A DNA stretch of 54,758 nt from a virus. The notes below the pieces were generated by a model, which was not told the origin of the DNA, made no database searches, and saw nothing but the letters and a program-made list of their open reading frames with translations. The DNA is taken from positions 1 through 54,758 of the IMG/VR virus record IMGVR_UViG_3300025771_000034; one strand, written 5' to 3'. Both the position numbers and the translations under genes were made by a program. Within the stretch, counting starts at the first letter, position 1. Every line of letters begins with the position of its first letter. This document shows, piece after piece, positions 34,802 through 41,755 of the stretch.

Positions 34802-35494
34802 TCTTTGTCACCTGCCCGTCACCGTCAACTGAAACGGCATCTAGGCCAAGGCCAATTCCAAAACCCTTCATCTTGGCATTTTTACCTTTAAGTGCCATAA
34901 CATCTTTGGGATTACTTGTTTTACCGCCGCTAAATGCTCTAGCCTTTATTTCTTCCCAGGTACTTCCCTTGTTTTTAGCATTAGACTGATCAAGATCAAC
35001 GCCCTGGAGGGCTGCCATAAATTTTTTGTTCTGATAATCGTCTTCTTGTTTTGCTTCAAGAATAGCCACTAGTTCTGGCATTGACAGGTTATCCTCCAGT
35101 TCTTGGTAATCCTTCCAATGCCCCAGAAGAAATACCTTTGATTCTATTGCGGCGAGATCTAGCTCTGACCAGCTAGAGCCGCCGCTAGTGCGTTTGGGTC
35201 ATCAAGTTTGATCCCCGCTGCGACTTCAATAATCTTGTAGATCGTTGGTAGATCTACAACATCTTCTAGCTTTGTTTTGTCTGAATACTCATCGTTGTAC
35301 TGCTTCATCGCAATAGCAGCACAATCAAGAAGTAGATCCATTGACTTAATATTGTCAGAAGCAATATCTTCATCACCAATCTTCTGGAATTCTTTCATGA
35401 ATTCACGCAGAAGAGAGATTTTGAGGGGACGCATAGTAATTGTTGTCCCATCAATTAATTCAACCTCTACCGTTTCGTAGACGCTTGTTGCCAT
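34794..35494 (-). CDS. tail assembly chaperone fusion made by -1 frameshift
   Basis: Ribosomes that slip back one base at CCCAAAC (35198-35192) join the first 101 codons of the upstream chaperone to a second frame of 132 codons, giving about 233 residues. The second frame continues RTSGGSSWSELDLAAIESK, then FLLGHWKDYQELEDNLSMPELVAILEAKQEDDYQNKKF in pieces, and ends before the tape measure start. This G/GT organisation is conserved in long-tailed phages: both products bind the tape measure during tail assembly. The second frame also has an internal ATG at 35081, but no need for it is evident. The downstream overlap with the tape measure is eight bases. Confidence 0.85.
35158..35177 (-). promoter_or_regulatory. 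RNA stem-loop behind the slippery site
   Basis: On the mRNA TCTAGCT (35177-35171) can pair with AGCTAGA (35164-35158) around a six-base loop. It starts 14 bases after the slippery heptamer, longer than the usual 5-9, and contains the in-frame TAG. An alternative GCTCT/AGAGC stem also exists. It may enhance frameshifting. Confidence 0.4.
35159..35494 (-). CDS. tail assembly chaperone, unshifted product
   Basis: 111 residues read to the TAG at 35161-35159 without frameshifting. It begins MATSVYETVEVELIDGTTITMRPLKISLLREFMKEFQ, typical of tail assembly chaperones of the lambda gpG type, and ends with helical AAALAGQS. The ATG has TAGGAGGAAT upstream. It lies between the tail tube gene and the tape measure, exactly as expected. 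Confidence 0.88.
   Translation of the reverse strand: MATSVYETVEVELIDGTTITMRPLKISLLREFMKEFQKIGDEDIASDNIKSMDLLLDCAAIAMKQYNDEYSDKTKLEDVVDLPTIYKIIEVAAGIKLDDPNALAAALAGQS
35192..35198 (-). other. programmed -1 ribosomal frameshift site CCCAAAC
   Basis: The heptamer fits X-XXY-YYZ in the correct phase (GAC CCA AAC becoming CCC AAA CGC). In the -1 frame two TGA codons lie immediately upstream of the heptamer, while everything downstream is open to 34794, so the shift must happen between here and the TAG at 35159. Confidence 0.85.
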
Positions 35495-35518
35495 TTATTC
35501 CTCCTAGAATATAATTAA

Positions 35519-35524
35519 ATTATA
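35519..35524 (-). promoter_or_regulatory. extended -10 promoter for chaperone/tape measure genes
   Basis: Minus strand TGC-TATAAT (hexamer 35524-35519). It lies right after the terminator at 35559-35581 and 17-18 bases before the ribosome site region of the chaperone gene. The -35 is poor. A second TAAAAT lies at 35542-35537 on the same strand. Confidence 0.5.
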
Positions 35525-35558
35525 GCATAGCAGGGGTATTTTATCATAAATACACTAA

Positions 35559-35581
35559 ACCCCGCCTTTTTGGGGCGGGGC
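35559..35581 (-). terminator. hairpin terminator after the tail tube gene
   Basis: A 7-bp all-GC stem, CCCCGCC (35560-35566) with GGCGGGG (35574-35580), around a 7-base loop, lies 25 bases after the tail tube stop. On the minus strand it is followed by TTTAGTG, a weak U-tract, so it may be a partial terminator or an RNA 3' end stabiliser. Confidence 0.65.
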
Positions 35582-35605
35582 AAGTGTTATTAAATTTTTA
35601 TTTAA

Positions 35606-36289
35606 TTAGGAACCAACAACGCGGTCTACGATCTTACCGTAGGAACCGTTGTCTGCTGGTAGCAAACGGAATGAAACCTCAAACATTGTAGGCTCATCAC
35701 GCTTTGCGGAAGCAGTTACACTCTCAATTGAAAGTGCACGGTGAGCGACGTAAACACGCTCTACCTTGTTAGCACCAATTGCGGCTGGATCACCTGAGCC
35801 TGGGCCTACAGCGATCATAGCACGCTCTAGTGGTACTTCACCAAGGTCGCCAGACTGAAGAACTAGTGTCTCTTCATTTGAGCCAGAGCCTGTTAGGTCT
35901 GCGTCTTGTGCTGCTGTTGCAACAAGAAGGTTCTCAAGAGTACCTTCAGCAAAAGCTGTGACCATGTTAACCTGCATACCCTGCTTGTAAAGGCGAGCAA
36001 CGTCAAGTAGCTGATCTACCTGAACCTCACCAAAGTCTGGCTGGAACTGAACCTCTAGACCATTCATTGTGTAACCAACGTTGCGCCAGTTAGCGGAAGC
36101 GGAAGCTCCTGCTAGTGTGTCAGCAAACTCTGTTCCAGAAACAAAATCTGGAATATCGTCGCCTGCGGCACCGTCGAATGAATACTCTGCTGGATCTGTA
36201 CCATCAATAAACTTTAGTGAACCACTTCTTGAAACAAAAAGCTGTGCTGCACCTACAATGATCTGTGTTGAATCACCAAGAGTTGCCAT
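35606..36289 (-). CDS. major tail tube protein
   Basis: 227 residues from the ATG at 36289; an in-frame GTG at 36301 directly abuts the AAGGGG ribosome site and was rejected. The protein is beta-rich and Gly/Ala/Asp-rich (SRSGSLKFIDGTDPAEYSFDG ... NVGYTMNGLEVQFQPDFGEVQVDQLLDVARLYKQG in pieces), as expected for a self-assembling tail tube. It precedes the tail chaperones, has its own consensus promoter and a GC-rich terminator. These suggest high expression. Confidence 0.85.
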   Translation of the reverse strand: MATLGDSTQIIVGAAQLFVSRSGSLKFIDGTDPAEYSFDGAAGDDIPDFVSGTEFADTLAGASASANWRNVGYTMNGLEVQFQPDFGEVQVDQLLDVARLYKQGMQVNMVTAFAEGTLENLLVATAAQDADLTGSGSNEETLVLQSGDLGEVPLERAMIAVGPGSGDPAAIGANKVERVYVAHRALSIESVTASAKRDEPTMFEVSFRLLPADNGSYGKIVDRVVGS

Positions 36290-36343
36290 ATATTTTTTCA
36301 CCCCTTATTAGTTAAATTTGGCGTGGGGCGTTTCCTCAATTAC

Positions 36344-36372
36344 ATTATAGCCTATGTTTTAAGCATTGTAAA
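36344..36372 (-). promoter_or_regulatory. promoter of the tail tube gene
   Basis: Minus strand: TTTACA (36372-36367), 17 bases, TATAAT (36349-36344). It lies at the end of the tail terminator gene. The leader is about 48 bases and ends with AAGGGGTG. Confidence 0.75.
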
Positions 36373-36859
36373 TATCTGAGATATGATAGTCATATTTGAT
36401 TATGAGGTTGGCAGAATACTGTTTATTTTTACCCTGCTGTTCTGTGGTGTTTCCAACGTAATTAACCTGGCTAGTATTTACACAATGAAAATATATTCTA
36501 GTATTTGATAGGGTTTCACCAGCATACTCATTTATATCCCGTGCCCCATCATCTTCTCTATCAAGGACATTGGAAATAAAGTCTCTCCATTCAAATATAT
36601 CTCCTACCCCACCCTTTATGGAATACATCATTTGACCAGCTTTTACTGGATAGAAATATTTTCTTGTTGTTCTTGCTCTCATAAAGGAATCATAAACTAT
36701 ATAAGGCTTTGTTCCCCATGCCGTGTCTCCAGCTTTTATATCGCTAATTGGAAAAAATGGTATAAGGCCAGAGGTGTAATTAGAATATATAGCAGGCTTT
36801 GCCAATTCAAATTGCTTCCATACATATTTATTGATTATAAGTTCTGGATAATTACTCAT
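36359..36859 (-). CDS. tail terminator-like protein
   Basis: 166 residues from the ATG at 36859 (MSNYPELIINKYVWKQF), with AGGTGG before it; the in-frame GTG codons upstream overlap this ribosome site. A mixed alpha/beta protein (GDTAWGTKPYIVYDSFMRART ... LIIKYDYHISDIYN in pieces). Position between the HK97 gp10-like protein and the tail tube gene is that of the tail terminator/completion protein that caps the tube. Sequence alone is not decisive. Confidence 0.6.
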   Translation of the reverse strand: MSNYPELIINKYVWKQFELAKPAIYSNYTSGLIPFFPISDIKAGDTAWGTKPYIVYDSFMRARTTRKYFYPVKAGQMMYSIKGGVGDIFEWRDFISNVLDREDDGARDINEYAGETLSNTRIYFHCVNTSQVNYVGNTTEQQGKNKQYSANLIIKYDYHISDIYNA

Positions 36860-37541
36860 TTTCACCACCTGGCATATTCATAACCCATTTTAGCGCAGTT
36901 GTTCTACCTATGCCAGCGGCATTGCCAGATTTTACTGCACTACCAAAATTCGACTCAAACCCTTTTGGATTCTCAAAATGTTGATAAAATCTAATTGCTC
37001 TTAAATATACTTGTTCAAAATAAGTATTATAAAATTCTTCAAACGCTGCAACAAATGATCCCCGTACACCCTCGCCACCTGGATTTTCTATTACAATTGG
37101 TCCAGCAGTAAAAAACTCATCTCCATTGTATTGAATAAACATAGCCTTTGCCTGAACAGCCTGAACTGTAATTGGAATACCTTCCTCCATAATCTCAGCC
37201 TTTTCATAAAATGGCTCTGACCCACCTTCTGGGATACTAGAAGATGTTACAAATTCGGAATCTATTTGTGCAGATTTTCCACTAAGTCTTTTCTTTAATT
37301 CCACAAGTCTTGAGTCTGGATCTCCTACTGCGCCCCACTCATAAACATGATGAAGCATTCCTGGATTTGTTCTTGCTAGTGTATCAAGGTAATCATAAAA
37401 TGCATCAATGCTTGTATCTGCTAATCTACTTGCTACCGTTTTTTCTTGTGCTTTTGTTTCTTTAATAAATCCATTAGAATATGAAACAACATTATTTAAC
37501 ATTTTCATTGCTTCTTTTCCATCAAACTTAATTGTATACAT
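36852..37541 (-). CDS. neck protein, HK97 gp10-like
   Basis: 229 residues. The N-terminal half is helical (KEAMKMLNNVVSYSNGFIKETKAQEKTV in pieces). The centre holds MEEGIPITVQAVQAKAMFIQYNGDEFFTAGPI, like the gp10 family of head-tail connection proteins, though longer than most. It ends GGENE with an eight-base overlap with the next gene and shares one base with the previous one. It should join head and tail. Confidence 0.65.
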   Translation of the reverse strand: MYTIKFDGKEAMKMLNNVVSYSNGFIKETKAQEKTVASRLADTSIDAFYDYLDTLARTNPGMLHHVYEWGAVGDPDSRLVELKKRLSGKSAQIDSEFVTSSSIPEGGSEPFYEKAEIMEEGIPITVQAVQAKAMFIQYNGDEFFTAGPIVIENPGGEGVRGSFVAAFEEFYNTYFEQVYLRAIRFYQHFENPKGFESNFGSAVKSGNAAGIGRTTALKWVMNMPGGENE

Positions 37542-37984
37542 TATAGAGCCACCTGCAAATCTGATCTGCGTAGCAATATTCTATATCCCATAATATTATG
37601 AACTGCATCAAACATTGGCTCAATTGTATCTATTTCAAAATTTGTTGGCTCTGTGTCAGTTTCTGTCCAGGCAATTGATCCGAAAGGATCTTTGATATTA
37701 CGAACCAAGATATCTGTTGGCCTATAATGTGTACCATCTAAAGACTTATAAATATTTTCATTGGTACGCATATTTATTTTTACATCATACTCAAGAAACT
37801 TTTCTGATGTTAATTGAGTTCTCATTTGAGATTGTGGGTTTTCTTTAATTGCTGAACAATTAATGCTTCTATCCATTGTCCATGATCTTTGAAGTTCTCC
37901 AAAATCGTTCTGGCTTTTTGTAGCATAATAAATATCTGCAGTCATGGGGTAGAAAAGACCATTAAGATTGCCTTGGGGTAGCAT
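37541..37984 (-). CDS. head-tail joining (head closure) protein
   Basis: 147 residues. MTADIYYATKSQNDFGELQRSW resembles the N-terminal strand pair of phage head closure (gp16/FII-like) proteins, with LVRNIKDPFG and YRILLRRSDLQVAL strands at the end. One-base overlaps with both neighbours place it in the connector series between the adaptor and gp10-like genes. Function inferred largely from order. Confidence 0.65.
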   Translation of the reverse strand: MLPQGNLNGLFYPMTADIYYATKSQNDFGELQRSWTMDRSINCSAIKENPQSQMRTQLTSEKFLEYDVKINMRTNENIYKSLDGTHYRPTDILVRNIKDPFGSIAWTETDTEPTNFEIDTIEPMFDAVHNIMGYRILLRRSDLQVAL

Positions 37985-38853
37985 TAAATCACCCCAGGAA
38001 TTATTCTATTCTTATATCCCGATAGAATTTTGTCTGCAATAAGATTTCCTGTACCCGTGGTTATTCCCTTGCCAAACTTAACCTTAAACTCATTGTTGTC
38101 AAACTCTTCGATATATCTGTTGATATATCTCATGTTGTCATTTGTAATATCTTGCATAATAAGCTCACAAGCTTCTTGAATGTCTTCTGGTACAACAATG
38201 TATCCAAAATCTCCATCTACAAGATAATCGTATCCACTAAAAAAGTCTGTGTCAAGATATCTATCTCGCCAAACATATTTATACTCCATCTTATTTACTT
38301 GTGTTACGGAAGTAACAATAGATGTTCCATCTACACTTATCTTATATTCTTGAAGATCTTCATCTTCATAGTCATAAATTTTTACACCATTTTCATATAG
38401 ATAATATAGTTTTTGAATTTTTTCATCTAATGGTAGGTAATCAAGTCCCATTCCATATATTTCTTTTTGTTTTCTTTGAAAATCAAACTTTCCTGCTTCA
38501 GACTCAATAATTTTTCTGGCTACCTTCTCAACTTGAATTGCCTGTGCTGTTGTAATTCCTAATTTATTTTTTACGCTTGTAATATCGCAATATGGTTTAA
38601 CAACATCAATTCCATCGGTTATTACTAATGCACTAGCAGCAGTATAAACTGTTGCTTTAAGACTTCCAGTATAGGTAAGGTAACGATCATCAAGTCCAAA
38701 GGTTACAATTTTAGAAGAATTAGATGTGGCACTAGTTGAATAGGTGCTTCCAGTTGTCAAATCATCATATGACAAAATATAGAGTGTTGATGCGTCTGGT
38801 ACGCTAAATGAAACCTCTACGGTTGTTGTTTCTGGAAGTCTAAGAGTTTCCAT
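37984..38853 (-). CDS. head-tail adaptor with N-terminal Ig-like domain
   Basis: 289 residues. The first 80 or so (TVEVSFSVPDASTLYILSYDD in part, SKIVTFGLDDRYLTYTGSLKATVY in pieces) look like an all-beta Ig/BppU-type module. From about 88 (CDITSVKNKLGITTAQAIQVEKVARKIIESE in pieces) the protein is helical like the gp6/gp15 adaptor family that rings the portal. The extra domain is unusual for an adaptor and may decorate the neck. It starts three bases after the previous gene. Confidence 0.65.
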   Translation of the reverse strand: METLRLPETTTVEVSFSVPDASTLYILSYDDLTTGSTYSTSATSNSSKIVTFGLDDRYLTYTGSLKATVYTAASALVITDGIDVVKPYCDITSVKNKLGITTAQAIQVEKVARKIIESEAGKFDFQRKQKEIYGMGLDYLPLDEKIQKLYYLYENGVKIYDYEDEDLQEYKISVDGTSIVTSVTQVNKMEYKYVWRDRYLDTDFFSGYDYLVDGDFGYIVVPEDIQEACELIMQDITNDNMRYINRYIEEFDNNEFKVKFGKGITTGTGNLIADKILSGYKNRIIPGVI

Positions 38854-38856
38854 TCA

Positions 38857-39189
38857 CTATACCCCGTAGGCAATTGCCACTTCTTCTGGTGTAGCCATTC
38901 TTACCTTTGTAGAAATTTTCATCCATTCATCGGCCTGATCTGGCGTAACAATGTTATATCCCTTGTCTAGCCTTCCTAGAGCTGGGTGAACTAGTTTGCC
39001 CTCTGAATAAACAGCGGTTGGTTGTGGCTTAGGATCTTCCTTTTTTGGAGCAGTCTTAGAAGTGATTGTTTTAGAAGTTGTCTTCTTTGTTGACTTTGGC
39101 TTATCTTCTACCTCTACTTCTTTTTTATCTTGAAGTGATTTAGAAACATATGCTTTGTCATAAGAACTTCTAATAATATTATCGCTCAT
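38857..39189 (-). CDS. small capsid-region protein with Lys/Thr-rich linker
   Basis: 110 residues. The N-terminal half is low complexity (KSTKKTTSKTITSKTAPKK), a flexible linker. The C-terminal half is ordered (VHPALGRLDKGYNIVTPDQADEWMKI in pieces, then RMATPEEVAIAYGV). Position after the major capsid gene and the flexible linker suggest a head-associated or head-neck role. Function unknown. AGGAGGATTATA precedes the ATG. Confidence 0.65.
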   Translation of the reverse strand: MSDNIIRSSYDKAYVSKSLQDKKEVEVEDKPKSTKKTTSKTITSKTAPKKEDPKPQPTAVYSEGKLVHPALGRLDKGYNIVTPDQADEWMKISTKVRMATPEEVAIAYGV

Positions 39190-39206
39190 TATAATCCTCC
39201 TTTGTT

Positions 39207-39215
39207 ATTATATCA
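39207..39215 (-). promoter_or_regulatory. extended -10 promoter after the capsid gene
   Basis: Minus strand TGA-TATAAT (hexamer 39212-39207). It lies between the terminator of the capsid gene and the 110-residue gene and should restart transcription of the neck genes. No clear -35. Confidence 0.5.
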
Positions 39216-39229
39216 TCTATAAAAGTGTT

Positions 39230-39258
39230 GAAGGGGAGCCATATTTCAGACTCCCCTC
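39230..39258 (-). terminator. hairpin after the major capsid gene
   Basis: A 7-bp stem, AGGGGAG (39232-39238) with CTCCCCT (39251-39257), and a 12-base loop lie 21 bases after the capsid stop codon. On the minus strand it is followed by TCAACACTTTTAT, a weak U-tract. Confidence 0.6.
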
Positions 39259-39278
39259 CAAACTACTTGACAAAGAGA

Positions 39279-40280
39279 TTACTTGCTGCCGTAGGCAACT
39301 GCGTCTGTCTCTTCGATCTGAACACCAAAGCGAACGAATACTGTGTACTCTACTGTGTCCTTCTTTGGCTTGAACTCGCGGTGGACTGTAACATCTCTCT
39401 GGAATCCCCAGATACGATTCTCTGGGAATGTGAGTGAGACATAATCATCGGGGAGGTATGGAACCTCAACGATTGGAAGCCCGAGAACGCGGTACTGTAG
39501 TGGAGCACCAACAATCTGTGGAACACTACCATCAACAATGCGCTCAACAATTCTCTCTGAAGAGAAGTTGCCTGTCTGAGCGAGCTGATTGAGTAGGCTG
39601 GAAAGTGTTGGTGAACCAGCATAGAACTTCATGGCTGAACGTGAACCACGGTACTTTCTTGGCATTGCAAGAATAATATCCTGTAGATCCTGTACTGTCC
39701 ATGTGCTACCACTTGAGGTTACAGCAGCGGCCTGATTGCCACCAGCTGTCTCCTTTGCGTGGAAGCCCTCCATGATGCTAAGGAACGCATTTGTTCCAGA
39801 GCCTGTTCCGTTGATAGCTAGATCCTCTAGATCGTTAGCGAATGCACGGGTCATTGTGCGAACCAAGTGGTCCTCTAGACCTGCACCTTCGATGTTATCC
39901 TCTAGAGCTTCAGTTGAAACCTCCCAATCCAAACGGATCTTCTTGGTGGTAACCTCAACCTTAGTGAAAGCAACATCAGCGTTTGTGTAAGTTGCATCAG
40001 CCTGTGCTGCTGCACGGATTACACGCTCGCCAACGTTTAGCTTCTCTAGCTCTGCGGTGTTGGAACGCATTGTTACTCTGCGACCATCTTGTGCTAGTAC
40101 CTGCTGCTCCCAAATGTATTCGATGAACTGGCGAGACTGCTCAGGATTGAGAATACCGCCATCATCGGTTGTGCTGCCAACAACACCGAGGTCACCAGCG
40201 GCTGGGTTTGTTACACCCCCAATACCACCAGAAACTACTGCGCCTGTTGCAGCTGCCTTCTCTAGGATTTCGTCTGACAT
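39279..40280 (-). CDS. major capsid protein
   Basis: 333 residues, HK97-fold type by composition and context. After a disordered Gly/Ala-rich N-arm (about 1-45, AGDLGVVGSTTDDGG) it has NPEQSRQFIEYIWEQQVLAQDGRRVTM. E-loop-like and A-domain strands follow (FTKVEVTTKKIRLDWEVSTEALEDN in pieces, LEDLAINGTGSG, GAPLQYRVLGLPIVEVPYLPDD). A terminator follows the gene and a protease-scaffold gene precedes it. The base composition appears richer in G and C than the surrounding genes, consistent with strong expression. Confidence 0.92.
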   Translation of the reverse strand: MSDEILEKAAATGAVVSGGIGGVTNPAAGDLGVVGSTTDDGGILNPEQSRQFIEYIWEQQVLAQDGRRVTMRSNTAELEKLNVGERVIRAAAQADATYTNADVAFTKVEVTTKKIRLDWEVSTEALEDNIEGAGLEDHLVRTMTRAFANDLEDLAINGTGSGTNAFLSIMEGFHAKETAGGNQAAAVTSSGSTWTVQDLQDIILAMPRKYRGSRSAMKFYAGSPTLSSLLNQLAQTGNFSSERIVERIVDGSVPQIVGAPLQYRVLGLPIVEVPYLPDDYVSLTFPENRIWGFQRDVTVHREFKPKKDTVEYTVFVRFGVQIEETDAVAYGSK

Positions 40281-40302
40281 TTTTATTTCACCTCCTATTT
40301 AT

Positions 40303-41703
40303 TTACCGATATAAGTCAGCGGCTTTGAGGAAACGACCGCCCCACATCGACTTTTCAGTTGTATTTTCTTCCTGCACGATCCCGCCAAGATCGCCAGACT
40401 TGCGAACGGCTGTGTCAGCTTCTACAGCATCAACACGCCCTTCAAACTCTGCTACATTGCCTTTTACAGTTGTTACTTCCTCTTGTACGCCGTCTAGAGA
40501 CTTCTTCATCTCTGCGACCTGCTCTGCAATGCCCTTAACTACTGCAGCTAGATCTCCTAGTGAATCTGCAACAGAATCCTTGATCTCGCTAACAGCCTTT
40601 GCCAAGTCATCTGTGCTGCCTTCTTCATTAGGAGTTGTGGACTTTTCGACTACCTCTTCAGTTGTGGCTTCCTCTGTCTCTTCTGCCTTTTCTACTGTTT
40701 CTTCGGCAGAGTCCTCAACAGCGTCCTCTGACTTCTCTACAGTCTCAGCATCTTCTGCAGCGTCATCTGCCTTTGCAACTTCTTCTGTTGTCTCTTCAGC
40801 AGGTTCTTCAACAGTCTCTGCTTCTACTGCAGCGTCCTCTGACTTCTCAATTGGAGCAGCCTCTTCTGAAGACTTTCTATTTAGAATTCCCACGTTATTT
40901 CCCTCCTTTTCAATATTTTCGTCAGCAATTGACTTGGCTATGTCTTCGTCAATCGCCTCATTTTTATCAGATTGTGAATCTGAAACCTTTTCAAATGATG
41001 TAATCAAAGATTTTACAACTTCGGATTTATTTACATCGTTACTCTCTACAAAACCAATATTAGTCATGTGCTTGCTGCACTCTGGGCAACTGTAATCTGA
41101 CTTATCACTTAAGATAACATTGTCACTAGTTGGACACCAGTATACGTTTTCAAGGTAGTTCTTTTCTACCTTTTCTTCTGTAGCATTAAACTTTTGTACA
41201 GAAATAATATTAGAGTCTGGATTTGCTGGATTATCAACAAGGGAAAGCTCATAAAGATCATAATCTTTAATTACCCGAACGGGCTTATCAATTTGCTTGT
41301 TGTACATTTCTTCTGAGTCATTGATGCTTCCACCAATTGAGAATCCAGTAAGAATGCCTTCATTAATTTTATGCCAGGTATCTTCTGCGCCTTTTGAAAC
41401 ATAAACATCTACATAAATACCGTTGTAAAACTGATCAGTATTTTTGTCAAAATATTTATCCTGCTTAAATGAAACGACCTTGCCTACGGCAAGTGGGGTA
41501 TGCTGCTCACGAACGTTTCCACGGAATGCATCAAAAGCTTTTGCTGATGCGTCAGCATTTACAATGTCGCCCTGCTTATCAATGCTATCTGTTGTAGCCC
41601 AGCCTGAAACAATTCTTCTTTCTTTGTCTACTTTTTGAATGGGCATTCTAACGGAAATGTTATTCCCGTCTGTGCTCCAATAAGCTTTTTCAAAAATAGT
41701 CAT
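40303..41703 (-). CDS. prohead protease fused to scaffold domain
   Basis: 466 residues. Residues 1-175 form a serine-type capsid maturation protease: VSGWATTDSIDKQGDIV, His68 in REQHTPLAVGKV, Ser122 in LTGFSIGGSI, and YELSLVDNPANPDS near 151-164. Cys190, Cys206 and Cys209 (WCPTS ... CPEC) suggest a small metal knuckle. The rest (about 230-430) is a very acidic Glu/Ala/Thr-rich region and a coiled coil (AKAVSEIKDSVADSLG), the scaffold. It therefore should both shape and process the procapsid. A -10 nine bases before the ATG predicts an mRNA leader of about three bases. Confidence 0.88.
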   Translation of the reverse strand: MTIFEKAYWSTDGNNISVRMPIQKVDKERRIVSGWATTDSIDKQGDIVNADASAKAFDAFRGNVREQHTPLAVGKVVSFKQDKYFDKNTDQFYNGIYVDVYVSKGAEDTWHKINEGILTGFSIGGSINDSEEMYNKQIDKPVRVIKDYDLYELSLVDNPANPDSNIISVQKFNATEEKVEKNYLENVYWCPTSDNVILSDKSDYSCPECSKHMTNIGFVESNDVNKSEVVKSLITSFEKVSDSQSDKNEAIDEDIAKSIADENIEKEGNNVGILNRKSSEEAAPIEKSEDAAVEAETVEEPAEETTEEVAKADDAAEDAETVEKSEDAVEDSAEETVEKAEETEEATTEEVVEKSTTPNEEGSTDDLAKAVSEIKDSVADSLGDLAAVVKGIAEQVAEMKKSLDGVQEEVTTVKGNVAEFEGRVDAVEADTAVRKSGDLGGIVQEENTTEKSMWGGRFLKAADLYR

Positions 41704-41712
41704 TTCAAACCC

Positions 41713-41718
41713 ATTATA
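41713..41718 (-). promoter_or_regulatory. -10 element of the protease/capsid operon
   Basis: Minus strand TATAAT (41718-41713) nine bases before the ATG at 41703, predicting a leader of only about three bases. A second TAAAAT at 41739-41734 lies just upstream. Confidence 0.5.
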
Positions 41719-41735
41719 TACTATATTTATAGTAT
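41718..41735. repeat. 18-bp palindrome at the protease promoter
   Basis: ATACTATA-TT-TATAGTAT, perfect 8-bp arms around two bases. It sits immediately upstream of the -10, where a repressor or activator dimer would bind; its AT content makes a terminator unlikely. Confidence 0.55.
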
Positions 41736-41755
41736 TTTATCACAATTTTATAAAT

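Noticed and set aside
34794-35081. 95-residue stand-alone protein beginning at the internal ATG
   Set aside because: The frame is open well upstream and linked by a canonical slippery site; independent initiation is not needed, although a GGAGG lies 11 bases upstream.
40169-41095. 308-codon plus-strand frame opposite the capsid/protease genes
   Set aside because: Ser/Thr/Leu-rich shadow of Glu/Ala-rich coding on the other strand, without a ribosome site or recognisable motif.
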